A stretch of 48,466 nucleotides of DNA from Streptomyces neyagawaensis (GCF_023516595.1 NZ_JAMGBG010000165.1:1-48466), one strand, 5' to 3'; positions 32,677 through 41,306 are shown, counted from the first letter of the stretch. Program-made: numbers and translations. Notes: a model not told the origin generated them from the letters alone.

Positions 32677-32818
32677 CCCGCGGCCGGGCCGGGGGTACGG
32701 CTACCGGCCGCGCGTGCGTCGTCGCGGGTGAGCGCGATGCGTGGTGCGCGATGCGTGGTGCGCGGTGAGGGGTGCGCGTGTGAAGGCGAGCGTGCGGGAT
32801 TGAGGGAGAACGCGAGCG

Positions 32819-32843
32819 GCGCCCCGCCTCACGGGCGGGGCGC
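32819..32843 (-). terminator. Hairpin downstream of the orphan leader peptide
   Basis: Arms 32819-32828 and 32834-32843 pair perfectly (10 bp, 5-nt loop). On the minus strand it begins 15 nt after the leader-peptide stop, the position of an attenuator. It can also end the convergent DUF5685 transcript. Confidence 0.7.
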
Positions 32844-32857
32844 GCGGTGGGGTCGGC

Positions 32858-32950
32858 TCAACAGGAAGAGGACCACACGCGACCGAAGTCGATGTGGGAG
32901 CGCTTGACCAGCCACTGCTGCGCATACATGAGCCCCAGTGGAACAGGCAT
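32858..32950 (-). CDS. Orphan HIDFGRV-type leader peptide
   Basis: A 30-codon frame (or 23 codons from the inner ATG at 32929, which has GGGG 4-7 bp upstream) ending LVKRSHIDFGRVWSSSC. The pattern R-x-H-[VI]-D-[LF]-x-R-V-x-S, ending in Cys, is the one seen in the many small putative leader peptides that precede sulfur and other amino-acid genes in Streptomyces. A perfect hairpin follows its stop by 15 nt, as in attenuation. But the only gene beyond the hairpin is convergent, so there is no visible target on this strand. The peptide match is by eye. Confidence 0.6.
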   Translation of the reverse strand: MPVPLGLMYAQQWLVKRSHIDFGRVWSSSC

Positions 32951-33220
32951 CCGGTTGCGCGTCAACCGACTTGAGACGTAGCGCTCACAGTGCGGACAGC
33001 CTTGACAGCGCGGGGAACCGCCCCCGTACTCTCGGCACAGACCGCTGCTGAGGGGCTCGGTCGCGCGCGTCCTGGTACGCGCCGCGTGTGAAGGCACCGT
33101 GTTCGACTCGACGTGCCTCGGAGCCTTTCGCATGCCCTTTGCATTTTCTCCTCCCCTTTCCGGCCGCCTTGTTGCCGCTTCCGCTGCCCCCGGGCGTTTC
33201 TCCGGGTCCCGGCGGTCGCG
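32951..33220. other. Intergenic region upstream of the FAD/NAD(P)-binding gene
   Basis: No gene seen. TTGACA at 33002-33007 with TACTCT at 33027-33032 (19-bp spacer) is a weak plus-strand promoter candidate. A pyrimidine-rich stretch (33141-33200) precedes the start at 33221, which has no clear ribosome-binding site. Confidence 0.4.
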
Positions 33221-35020
33221 ATGAGCGAGACCGGGGGGAGCCCGCCGCGACCGTCGTTGGTGATCGTCGGGGCCGGGCCGCGGGGGACCGGGATCATCGA
33301 ACGCATCGCCGCCAACCTGGGCGGGGCCCACGACGGACCCGGCTTCGACATCCATCTCGTCGACCCGTATCCGCCGGGCGCCGGACGCATCTGGCGGGCC
33401 GACCAGTCGCCGCTGCTGTGGATGAACTCGCAGGCCGAGGACGTCACGATGTTCACCGACGAGACGGTACGGATGGACGGCCCCGTACGGGAGGGGCCCA
33501 CACTGCACGAGTGGGCCGGACTCGACGGCCGGCACTTCCCGGACCGGCGGATCCAGGGCGCCTATCTGAACTGGGTGTACGAGCGCGCCGTCGCCGACCT
33601 GCCGCCGGCAGTCACCGTCCGCCACCATCCGCGTCGCGCCCTACGGGTGGACGGTCCCCGTGACGGCCGGCAGCGGGTGTGGCTGGAGGGACGTCCCCGG
33701 CCGCTCCCCGCGGACCTCGTCATCCTCGCGCTCGGCCATCTGGACGCCGAACTCGACGACGAGCAGCGTGCGTTGGGTGTGTACGCCGGGGCCCACGGAC
33801 TGGTCCATCTGCCGCCGGACTTCACCGCGGACAGCGACCTGTCCCGGCTCGCGCCCGGTGAACCGGTGCTCGTGCGGGGCTTCGGGCTCGCCTTCGTCGA
33901 CCTCATGGCGCTGCTGACGGAGGGGCGCGGCGGACGGTACGAGGGCGACCCGGACGGCGAGCTGACCTACGTCCCGTCCGGGCGGGAGCCCGTCCTGCAC
34001 GTCGGGTCGCGGCGCGGGGTGCCGTACCGCTCGAAGATCGGGTACGGGCTGGAGGGCGAGCGGCCGCCGTTGCCCCGCTTCTTCGGACCGGCCGAGGTCG
34101 ACGAACTGCTCGCGCGTCAGGGCGGGTTCGACTTCCGCCGCGACGTGTGGCCGCTGATCGAGAAGGAGCTGGGGTTCGCGCACTACCACCGGCTGTACAC
34201 GGCCCACCCCGAGCGGACGGCCATGGACCGGGCCGGTTTCGAGGAGAGGTACGCGGCGATCGCGGACGCGGCGGAGCGGGCCGTCCTGGTGGCGTCCGCG
34301 GTGCCGGACCCCGCCGACCGCCTGGACCTGGCCGCGCTGGACAGACCGTTGGCCGGGGCGCGCTACGGGTCGTACGAGGAGTTCCAGGAGGGCCTGCGGG
34401 CCCATGTCGAGGGGGACCTGGCGCGCCGTCACGACCCGGCGTACAGCCCTGACCTCGGCGTCTTCCTCGGGCTGCTGTCGGTCTACGGACAGCTGATCCG
34501 GCTCGGGGACATCGGCTCCTGGTGGCACGGGTTCTTCAGCTACCTCGCGTCGGGGCCGCCCGGCCCCCGGCTGCGGCAACTGCTCGCGCTGTCGCGGGCG
34601 GGCGTCCTCCACTTCGTCGGCGCGGACATGGCCGTCGCCGCGGAGGACGGGGTGTTCCGCGCGTCGAGTCCCACGGTGCCCGGCGTGTCGGTCGAGGCGA
34701 GGGCGCTGGTGGAGGCGCGGCTGCCGGAGCCGACGGTCGCGCGGGCGCGGGACGCGTTGCTGCGCGAGCTCTACGACGACGGGGATGTGGCCGAGACACC
34801 GGAAGGGCTGCTCGCCGTGGACCCGGCGGACGGACGGCTGCTGGACCGGAAGGGGCGCCCTCACCCTCGGCGCTTCGCGCTCGGGCCGTACACCGACAGC
34901 CGCGCACCGGGCGCCTTCACCCGGCCGCGCACCGGCGGCCCGGCCTTCCGCCAGAACGACGCGACCGCCCGCGCCGTCCTGGCGTTCCTCGGGGAGTCGT
35001 CGTATCGGGCGGTGGCGTGA
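33221..35020 (+). CDS. FAD/NAD(P)-binding protein (NAD_binding_9-like)
   Basis: A 599-residue flavoprotein-like oxidoreductase of unknown substrate. The N-terminus has a dinucleotide-binding fold (SLVIVGAGPRGTGIIERIA, then DIHLVDPYPPGAGRIW), and a second nucleotide-binding element occurs near residues 220-230 (VLVRGFGLAFVDLMALL). The NSQAEDVTMFTD block is typical of the family. There is no signal peptide or membrane segment. The ATG at 33221 lacks a good ribosome-binding site; an in-frame GTG at 33113 would add 36 residues that do not look like the family. It is followed, after 157 bp, by a luciferase-like monooxygenase gene in the same direction, so the two may work together. Confidence 0.88.
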   Translation: MSETGGSPPRPSLVIVGAGPRGTGIIERIAANLGGAHDGPGFDIHLVDPYPPGAGRIWRADQSPLLWMNSQAEDVTMFTDETVRMDGPVREGPTLHEWAGLDGRHFPDRRIQGAYLNWVYERAVADLPPAVTVRHHPRRALRVDGPRDGRQRVWLEGRPRPLPADLVILALGHLDAELDDEQRALGVYAGAHGLVHLPPDFTADSDLSRLAPGEPVLVRGFGLAFVDLMALLTEGRGGRYEGDPDGELTYVPSGREPVLHVGSRRGVPYRSKIGYGLEGERPPLPRFFGPAEVDELLARQGGFDFRRDVWPLIEKELGFAHYHRLYTAHPERTAMDRAGFEERYAAIADAAERAVLVASAVPDPADRLDLAALDRPLAGARYGSYEEFQEGLRAHVEGDLARRHDPAYSPDLGVFLGLLSVYGQLIRLGDIGSWWHGFFSYLASGPPGPRLRQLLALSRAGVLHFVGADMAVAAEDGVFRASSPTVPGVSVEARALVEARLPEPTVARARDALLRELYDDGDVAETPEGLLAVDPADGRLLDRKGRPHPRRFALGPYTDSRAPGAFTRPRTGGPAFRQNDATARAVLAFLGESSYRAVA

Positions 35021-35177
35021 GGGGAGAGGGAGGGGCCGGCTGCGGTGAGGGGCCCTGTGAGGGCCGGGGGAGCGGCGGGGCGACCCGGGTGAGTGGGCGG
35101 TGAGGCGGTGGGGCGGGAGCGGGTGTCGGTCGGGAGTTGTCGAGCGGTGGTGGTGAGCGGTGGAAGGGGCTGGTCGT

Positions 35178-36347
35178 ATGGGGTCGGGGTTCGGGCGGGG
35201 GGTGTTGCATCTGGCGGCGGGGGTGGATCTTCGGGGGGCCTGGGAGGGCGGCGCGTTCGTCGAGTTGGGGCGGCTCGCGGAACGGGGGGCCCTGGACTTC
35301 GTGACGCTCGGGACCACGGTCGGGCGGCCGGGGCCCGACCCGTCTGCGGTGATGGCGCGCATGGCACCGGAGACCCGGCGGATCGGGCTCGTGCCCGCGC
35401 TCACGACGACACACGCCGAACCGCTCCGGGTGGCGGCCGCCGTGGCGACGCTCGACTGGGTCAGCCGGGGCCGCGCGGGCTGGTGGATCGATGTGTCGGC
35501 CACGGACGCGGAGGCCCGGCCGCCCGGGCGCGGGCCCGCCCGGCTCGGTGAAGCACTGTGGCAGGAGGCCGGTGAGGTCGCGGACGCCGCCGCCCGGTGG
35601 TGGAGCAGCGCGGAGGACGGTGCCGGCCGGTGGTGGAACGGTGCGGAGGACAGCCGTGCCGAGACGGGGAACGTGACGCAGGGGGATCGCGCCGAGGGCG
35701 GTGCCAAGGGTGGTGCCGTGGGGGGTGTCGAGCAGAGATACGCCCGGCCCGCCGGGGTGGTGGGTGGTGAAGGCCCCGGTACCGGGCCGTCGGCCGTGCC
35801 CCCGTCGCCTCAGGGGCGCCCCGTACGGGTCGTCGACGCGACCGGGAGCGAAGCGCGGGGGACCGCGGCCCGGTGCGCGGACGTGGTGCTCGTGCGGGCC
35901 GCCGCCCCCGAGCAGGCCGCCGCCGTACGGGAGGAGGTGCGGAGTGCCGCGGCCGGGTTCGGCCGTGACCCCGACGAGATGCGGATACTCGCGGCGCTGC
36001 GGGTCGATCTCGGGGGCGGTGAGCACGCGGCTGAGCCGGGTCACGGCGGCGGAGGACCCCGGTGGAGCGCACAGGGCCCGCTGTACCGGGGCGGGCCCGT
36101 CGACCTGGCCGAACTGGCCACCGCCTGGCACCGGGCCGGTGTCGTCGACGGCTTCCACTTCACCCCCGTCGAACCACGCCGTGACCTGGAGCGGCTCGTC
36201 AACGGGACCGTGGCCCTGCTCCAGCACCGTGGTCTGTTCCGCACCTTCTATCCCGGCAGCACCCTCAGGGAGCACCTGGGCCTCGCCCGCCCGGCCGACG
36301 GGCACGGCCGCAGGGCCGTGGCGGCCCTGCCCGACGGGGTGTCATGA
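35178..36347 (+). CDS. Luciferase-like (LLM) flavin-dependent monooxygenase, with large insert
   Basis: LLM proteins are FMNH2-dependent monooxygenases or F420-dependent dehydrogenases. The 389-residue product starts with a TIM-barrel pattern (LHLAAGVDLRGAWEGGAFVE, LDFVTLGTTVGRPG, RRIGLVPALTTTHAEPLRVA, LDWVSRGRAGWWIDVSATD) and ends with the VDLAELATAWHRAGVVDGFHF and DLERLVNGTVALLQHRGLFR segments usual near the C-terminus. Between them, around residues 135-215, lies a low-complexity insert with repeated RWWSSAEDG/RWWNGAEDS and Gly/Ala/Glu-rich sequence, unlike the usual family insertion. GGAAGGGG lies 8 bp before the ATG. Confidence 0.85.
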   Translation: MGSGFGRGVLHLAAGVDLRGAWEGGAFVELGRLAERGALDFVTLGTTVGRPGPDPSAVMARMAPETRRIGLVPALTTTHAEPLRVAAAVATLDWVSRGRAGWWIDVSATDAEARPPGRGPARLGEALWQEAGEVADAAARWWSSAEDGAGRWWNGAEDSRAETGNVTQGDRAEGGAKGGAVGGVEQRYARPAGVVGGEGPGTGPSAVPPSPQGRPVRVVDATGSEARGTAARCADVVLVRAAAPEQAAAVREEVRSAAAGFGRDPDEMRILAALRVDLGGGEHAAEPGHGGGGPRWSAQGPLYRGGPVDLAELATAWHRAGVVDGFHFTPVEPRRDLERLVNGTVALLQHRGLFRTFYPGSTLREHLGLARPADGHGRRAVAALPDGVS

Positions 36348-36614
36348 GCGGGCAGCGTCATGGGCGTGCCGGCACGGGGTGTGGGGCGTCCGGGATTCAC
36401 ACAGAATCTCCACAACTCCGTCGGCGAGGGCCGATTGGTGTTCGAGCGGCCGAAAGGCACTCTTGCGGGGATCGATGCTACGACCGAATACTTCCCCGCA
36501 GCGCCTTGTCAGGAGCACGGCATGTTTGTCATTCGGACACGCGCCCCTGATTCGCGCCTCACGGGCCCAAAACCCCACGCGGGCCCCCGACTTCCCTTTA
36601 GGAGGGAACGAACA

Positions 36615-37517
36615 GTGAGGATCAAGCGCACCACTCCCCGCAGCGGTATCGCGAGACGGACCCGGCTGATCGCCGTGGCCACCGGCCTCGTGGCCGCGGC
36701 CGCCGCGACAGTCCCCACCGCCACCGCGGCAGACGCCCGAACGTTCAGCGCAGCGGAGCTCAAGAGCGCCAGCGCGTCGGTGCTCAAGGCGGACATCCCC
36801 GGTACCGCCTGGGCGATCGACGAGAAGACGGACAAGCTCGTCGTCACCGTCGACAGCACCGTCTCCCGGGCCGAACTGCTGAAGATCAAGGAAGCGGCGG
36901 GCGACAAGGCCGGCGCTCTGACGATCAAGCGGACGCCGGGCAAGTTCAACAAGCTCATCAAGGGCGGCGACGCCATCTATGCGAGTAGCTGGCGCTGCTC
37001 GCTCGGCTTCAACGTCCGCAGCGGGAGCACCTACTACTTCCTGACCGCCGGTCACTGCACCGACGGCGCGGGCACCTGGTACTCCAACTCCGGTCGTACG
37101 ACGGTCCTCGGCCCGACCGCCGGGTCGAGCTTCCCGACCAACGACTACGGCATCGTGCGCTACAGCAACACGTCCATCGCCAAGGACGGCACCGCGGGCA
37201 GTGTGGACATCACCAGCGCGGCCACCCCGAGCGTGGGCACCAACGTCATCCGTACCGGCTCCACCACCGGTACCCGCACCGGACGCGTGACCGCTCTCAA
37301 CGCGACCGTGAACTACGGTGGCGGCGACATCGTCTACGGCATGATCCAGACCACGGTCTGTGCCGAGCCCGGCGACTCCGGCGGTCCGCTCTACGGCAGC
37401 AACGGCGTCGCGTACGGTCTCACCTCCGGCGGCAGCGGCAACTGCACCTCCGGTGGCACGACCTTCTTCCAGCCGGTCACCGAGGCCCTGGGCGCCTACG
37501 GCGTCAGCGTCTACTAG
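36615..37517 (+). CDS. Secreted chymotrypsin-like protease (streptogrisin family, S1E)
   Basis: An extracellular serine protease made as a pre-pro-protein. Signal peptide: basic TPRSGIARRTRL, hydrophobic LIAVATGLVAAAAATV, cleavage near TATAADA. A pro-region of about 75 residues ends at KRTPGKFNKLIKGGDAI, where streptogrisins are cut; the mature enzyme starts close to GGDAIYASSWRCSLGFNV. Triad: His in TAGHC, Asp in NDYGIVRY, Ser in GDSGGPL. Cys pairs match the SGPA/SGPB pattern. Start is GTG, supported by a strong AGGAGGG 8 bp upstream. A perfect terminator follows at 37631. The total of 300 residues agrees with SGPB-type precursors. Confidence 0.94.
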   Translation: MRIKRTTPRSGIARRTRLIAVATGLVAAAAATVPTATAADARTFSAAELKSASASVLKADIPGTAWAIDEKTDKLVVTVDSTVSRAELLKIKEAAGDKAGALTIKRTPGKFNKLIKGGDAIYASSWRCSLGFNVRSGSTYYFLTAGHCTDGAGTWYSNSGRTTVLGPTAGSSFPTNDYGIVRYSNTSIAKDGTAGSVDITSAATPSVGTNVIRTGSTTGTRTGRVTALNATVNYGGGDIVYGMIQTTVCAEPGDSGGPLYGSNGVAYGLTSGGSGNCTSGGTTFFQPVTEALGAYGVSVY

Positions 37518-37630
37518 GCCGACCGGATCAGTCGACCGGCCGCCGTGACGGTCGGGCAGGCCGGCCCCGAGCGGGTGCTCTTCCCCCGGCACCCGCGTCC
37601 GACCGTACGGCGTATCGCGGTCAGTAGTTC

Positions 37631-37662
37631 GAGCCCCCGCACGTGACGACGTGCGGGGGCTC
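37631..37662. terminator. Perfect 14-bp hairpin after the first protease gene
   Basis: GAGCCCCCGCACGT (37631-37644), 4-nt loop, exact complement 37649-37662. Confidence 0.85.
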
Positions 37663-37758
37663 GCCCTGTCGCGGCGGCGGGACTACCGTCGAGACACCGT
37701 GCGCCGTGTGCGCCGGTTCTCCCTCTCATACGCCCACTTCGGACCCTGGGGGGCCGTG

Positions 37759-38601
37759 ATGGTCGAGGAGCTCGTGACGGCGGGGGTGGCTCTCGCATCG
37801 GTCGGCACGGCGTACGCGGCGTGCGCGGCGCGGGTCGTGAAGCAGTACGAGCGGGGGGTGGTGTTCCGGCTCGGCCGGCTCCGGTCGACGGTGCGGGGGC
37901 CCGGGTTCACGATGATCGTGCCGTTCGTCGACCGGCTGCAGAAGGTCAACATGCAGATCGTGACGATGCCGGTGCCCGCGCAGGAGGGCATCACCCGGGA
38001 CAACGTCACCGTCCGGGTGGACGCGGTCGTCTACTTCAAAGTCACCTCGCCGGCTGAGGCGATCGTGCGGGTGGAGGACTACCGGTTCGCGGTCTCGCAG
38101 ATGGCGCAGACCTCGCTGAGGTCCATCATCGGCAAGAGCGAGCTGGACGATCTGCTCTCCGACCGCGAGAAGCTCAACCAAGGGCTGGAGTTGATGATCG
38201 ACAGCCCCGCCGTGGAGTGGGGCGTCACCATCGACCGGGTCGAGATCAAGGACGTCTCGCTGCCCGAGACCATGAAGCGTTCGATGGCCCGGCAGGCGGA
38301 GGCCGACCGTGAACGCCGGGCGCGGGTCATCAACGCCGACGCCGAGTTGCAGGCGTCGAAGAAGCTCGCCGAGGCCGCCAAGGAGATGTCCGAGCAGCCC
38401 GCCGCGCTGCAACTGCGGCTGCTGCAGACCGTGGTGGCGGTCGCCGCGGAGAAGAACTCCACGCTCGTCCTGCCGTTCCCGGTGGAGCTGCTCCGCTTCC
38501 TGGAGAAGGCCCAGCAGTCGGCGCCGAGCGCCGTGCCGCCGGTCCCGGCCGTGGCGCCGGAGCCGGTGCGGGAGCAACTTCCGGCACAGGGCGCCCCGTA
38601 G
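37759..38601 (+). CDS. Slipin (stomatin-like SPFH domain protein)
   Basis: A membrane-anchored scaffold of the stomatin family. A short N-terminal hydrophobic segment (ELVTAGVALASVGTAYAAC) precedes the SPFH domain: QYERGVVFRLGRLRSTVRGPG, VPFVDRLQKVNMQI, and the DNVTVRVDAVVYFKV strand pair. The C-terminal half is a helical segment rich in Glu/Arg/Ala (ETMKRSMARQAEADRERRAR) that multimerises, and the last 30 residues are Pro-rich. GGGGGG lies 5 bp before the ATG; a GTG directly before it is possible. Slipins usually pair with an NfeD protease; none is here, and the gene lies between two secreted serine proteases. Confidence 0.92.
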   Translation: MVEELVTAGVALASVGTAYAACAARVVKQYERGVVFRLGRLRSTVRGPGFTMIVPFVDRLQKVNMQIVTMPVPAQEGITRDNVTVRVDAVVYFKVTSPAEAIVRVEDYRFAVSQMAQTSLRSIIGKSELDDLLSDREKLNQGLELMIDSPAVEWGVTIDRVEIKDVSLPETMKRSMARQAEADRERRARVINADAELQASKKLAEAAKEMSEQPAALQLRLLQTVVAVAAEKNSTLVLPFPVELLRFLEKAQQSAPSAVPPVPAVAPEPVREQLPAQGAP

Positions 38602-38704
38602 GGAATCGGACCTCGGAGGGGCGACTTCAAGACAGGACTAGACCTCACCCATTGCGCAGGGGGTCGTTGCGTCCTGTGTTTGCATTGTGAATTCGCATGG
38701 GGCG

Positions 38705-38718
38705 TTACCGGAAGGTAA
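38705..38718. promoter_or_regulatory. TTACC-GGAA-GGTAA inverted repeat in the second protease promoter region
   Basis: A perfect 5-4-5 palindrome about 200 bp before the TTG start. The 38602-38920 interval has no gene; it contains this palindrome and the AT-rich GCGTTTTTATCG patch around 38823-38838, which is the likeliest -10 area. Confidence 0.4.
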
Positions 38719-38920
38719 TGACATGGGGGGCGTGCGCCCACGGTGTGTGCTCGTCCTGAAGTCGACCTTGTGTGCCCCCTGTGCGCCTAGGAATAGTTGG
38801 CGCCGCACAGTTGGCATGGACGCGGCGTTTTTATCGTCCGCCGCCTCCATGTCCGTATTCCTTACGGCCGAACGGGGTCCCCACAACCTCTTCGGTCGAC
38901 CCCCCACAGGAGGACGTGAG

Positions 38921-40000
38921 TTGAAGCACCGACGCATACCCAGGCGCCGTGCCGTCGTGACGGGTGCGGGCATCGCCGCGCTGGTCGCCGCGGGAGTGAC
39001 CTTCCAGACTGCGAACGCGAGCGAGACCGCGCCGACCGCCCAGCCGAAAGCGCTCTCCGTGCTGGCGGCCGGAAAGCTCGCCTCGACCCTCGGTGAGGAC
39101 CTCGGCGCCGACGCGGCGGGAACGTACTACGACGCGAAGAGCAAGCTCCTCGTCGTGAACGTGCTCGACGAGGCCGCCGCCGAGACCGTCGAGGCGGCCG
39201 GCGCCAAGGCCCGGATCGTCGAGAACTCCCTCGCCGAGCTCAAGAGCGCCCGTACGACCCTCAAGGACGACGCCACCATCCCCGGCACGTCCTGGGCCAC
39301 CGACCCCACCACCAACAAGGTCGTCGTCACCGCCGACCGCACCGTCTCCAAGGCCGAGCTGGCGAGACTGACCGAGGTCGTGGACGGCCTCGGCGCCACG
39401 GCCGAACTCAAGCGCACGAAGGGGGAGTTCAGGACCTTCGTCGCGGGTGGCGACGCCATCACCGGCGGCAGCGGGCGCTGCTCCCTCGGCTTCAACGTGG
39501 TCAAGGGCGGCGAGCCGTTCTTCCTGACGGCGGGTCACTGCACCGAGGGCATCTCCACATGGTCGGCCGGCGGCCAGGTCATCGGCCAGAACGCGGACTC
39601 CAGCTTCCCGGGCGACGACTACGGCCTGGTCAAGTACACGGCGGATGTCGACCACCCCAGCGAGGTCAACCTCTACAACGGCTCGACCCAGGCCATCAGC
39701 GGCGCCGCCGAGGCGACCGTCGGCATGAAGGTGACCCGCAGCGGCTCGACCACCCAGGTCCACAGCGGCACGGTCACCGGCCTCGACGCCACCGTGAACT
39801 ACGGCAACGGCGACATCGTCAACGGCCTCATCCAGACCGACGTCTGCGCCGAGCCCGGCGACAGCGGCGGCTCCCTCTTCTCGGGTGACAAGGCGGTCGG
39901 CCTCACCTCCGGCGGCAGCGGCGACTGCACCTCGGGCGGCGAGACGTTCTTCCAGCCGGTCACCGAGGCGCTGTCGGCTACGGGCACGCAGATCGGCTGA
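38921..40000 (+). CDS. Secreted chymotrypsin-like protease with long pro-region (alpha-lytic/SGPD-like)
   Basis: An S1 protease precursor of 359 residues. The start is TTG, supported by AGGAGG 7 bp upstream. A signal peptide (RRRAVVTGAGIAALVAAGVT) is followed by a pro-region of about 150 residues with the alpha-lytic-protease pro-domain pattern (LSVLAAGKLASTLGEDLGAD, YYDAKSKLLVVNVLDEAAA, TVSKAELARLTEVVDGL). Mature enzyme begins near AGGDAITGGSGRCSLGFNV. Triad: TAGHC, DDYGLVKY, GDSGGSL. The pro-region is twice that of the protease upstream. Mature domains are close enough to indicate a family duplication with later divergence of pro-region and leader. Confidence 0.93.
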   Translation: MKHRRIPRRRAVVTGAGIAALVAAGVTFQTANASETAPTAQPKALSVLAAGKLASTLGEDLGADAAGTYYDAKSKLLVVNVLDEAAAETVEAAGAKARIVENSLAELKSARTTLKDDATIPGTSWATDPTTNKVVVTADRTVSKAELARLTEVVDGLGATAELKRTKGEFRTFVAGGDAITGGSGRCSLGFNVVKGGEPFFLTAGHCTEGISTWSAGGQVIGQNADSSFPGDDYGLVKYTADVDHPSEVNLYNGSTQAISGAAEATVGMKVTRSGSTTQVHSGTVTGLDATVNYGNGDIVNGLIQTDVCAEPGDSGGSLFSGDKAVGLTSGGSGDCTSGGETFFQPVTEALSATGTQIG

Positions 40001-40018
40001 GTCCGAGCGCGCGCCGGG

Positions 40019-40042
40019 CCTCCGGATCGGCCTCCGGATCGG
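40019..40042 (+). repeat. 12-bp tandem duplication
   Basis: CCTCCGGATCGG occurs twice in a row (40019-40030 and 40031-40042), just after the second protease gene. A weak long-loop pairing (GCCGGGC/GCCCGGC) flanks it; no good terminator is visible in this gap. Confidence 0.8.
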
Positions 40043-40091
40043 TGCAGAGCCCGGCACGCCGGCGGGCTGCCGTACGACCGGGGCCCACGGC

Positions 40092-41165
40092 TCACACCTC
40101 GGAGGGCCGGCGTTCCGGCTTCCTCTTCAGGGCCGCCATCACCAAGGTGATGGCGGCCCCCGCCGTCGCCCAGGCGGAGAGCACCAGCAGGGGGACGGTG
40201 GTGTCGTTGCCCTCGAAGTACGCGATCGAGCGGGCCACCCATACGCCCGCGCCCGGCGGGAGCGCCGGACCGATCGCCGCCCAGAACGGGGGCAGCAGCG
40301 GCGGGGGCAGCGCGCCGCCCGCGCTCGGGTTGCCGGCGACCACCACCAGCAGCACGGCGACCCCGATACCGGCGATCCCGAAGGCGCACTGGAGCGCCAG
40401 CGTCGCCGCGCCCACCGCGAGGACGACCAGTGCCCCCAGACCCCACAGCGCCGCCACGCTTCCGGGCAGGGCGCCCAGCACCGGCCCGGCGATCACCGCG
40501 CCGCCGAGCCCGCCGAGGACCGAGAACACCGCCAGAGCGGCGAGCCGGATCACCCCGCGCCGCAGATTGGTGGGCCGCGCCCCCGCGCTCATCGCCAGCG
40601 CCGACGCGCACAGATAGCCGCCGACGCACCAGCCGACGACCAGATAGAAGGACGTGAGCCCGTTGGCGTCCCCGAGGCCGGCCGGGGCCACGTCCACGGT
40701 CCGCAGGGTGCGTCCCTCGGACTGCTCCAACGTGGCGACGAGGGCGGCCAGCGCGCCTGCGAGGGAACGGCCGCCGCCGGAGGCGACCAGCAGGGTGTCG
40801 GTGGTGCGGGCCGGGTCGATCAGCAGGGCGCCGTCGATCTCCCGGTCCAGGATCAGCTCGCGCGCCGCCGCCGTGTCGGTCACCGTGCGGGGGTCCAGCG
40901 GCTCGCCCGGCAGCCCCTCCAGTCGGGCCACCGTCTGTTCGGCGGCCGCCCGTGGCGCGACCACGCCGAACGGCACGTCCCGGAGCTTCGGGTGGTGCAG
41001 GGCCCCCACGTACGAGGCGATGAAAAGCAGCTGGAGGGCGAGGACGCCGACGACCAGCAGGGTGGCCCGCGGGGTGACCCCGTCCCGCAGCTCGTCGAGG
41101 AAGGACGGCGGGGAGGCCGGGTCCGGGGCGGGGGACGGGTGGGGGCTGTCGGCCGGCTGTGTCAT
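40092..41165 (-). CDS. Six-TM membrane protein, ABC-2/YhgE-Pip-like (DUF3533-type)
   Basis: A 357-residue membrane protein with one N-terminal TM helix (TLLVVGVLALQLLFIASYVG), a large extracellular domain of about 130 residues (FGVVAPRAAAEQTVARLEGL, REIDGALLIDPA), and a C-terminal block of five TM helices. This layout is that of the YhgE/Pip and ABC-2 permease-like families, often involved in export or envelope stress. No ATPase is adjacent, so a classic ABC exporter is not supported. The ATG at 41165 is divergent from dnaE2 (141 bp between). Confidence 0.82.
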   Translation of the reverse strand: MTQPADSPHPSPAPDPASPPSFLDELRDGVTPRATLLVVGVLALQLLFIASYVGALHHPKLRDVPFGVVAPRAAAEQTVARLEGLPGEPLDPRTVTDTAAARELILDREIDGALLIDPARTTDTLLVASGGGRSLAGALAALVATLEQSEGRTLRTVDVAPAGLGDANGLTSFYLVVGWCVGGYLCASALAMSAGARPTNLRRGVIRLAALAVFSVLGGLGGAVIAGPVLGALPGSVAALWGLGALVVLAVGAATLALQCAFGIAGIGVAVLLVVVAGNPSAGGALPPPLLPPFWAAIGPALPPGAGVWVARSIAYFEGNDTTVPLLVLSAWATAGAAITLVMAALKRKPERRPSEV

Positions 41166-41268
41166 GTCCTCACGGTCCGAGGCGCCGCGTGTTTGCGCAG
41201 GTGGGGTGGGGCCGAACGGATGTCGTACAGAGGTTCGAAAAGTGGTCTATGGTGGAGACGGGCAGGCT

Positions 41269-41284
41269 GTGAACTGATGTTCGA
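41269..41284. promoter_or_regulatory. LexA (SOS) box upstream of dnaE2
   Basis: GTGAACTGATGTTCGA contains the perfect GAAC-N4-GTTC core (41271-41282) and matches 14 of the positions of the actinobacterial TCGAAC-N4-GTTCGA consensus, counting N as free. It lies 25-36 bp before the dnaE2 start, so damage-inducible expression is expected. Confidence 0.75.
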
Positions 41285-41306
41285 TTGATCGAGTGCGGGA
41301 GGTGCG

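Noticed and set aside
33113..33220. N-terminal extension of the FAD/NAD(P)-binding protein from GTG at 33113
   Set aside because: The extra residues are Cys/Pro/Arg-rich and do not resemble the family start; the nucleotide-binding strand begins shortly after the ATG at 33221.
41224..41243. TTCGAA palindrome as a second LexA box
   Set aside because: Only six bases match and the GAAC-N4-GTTC spacing is absent; the site at 41269-41284 is much better.
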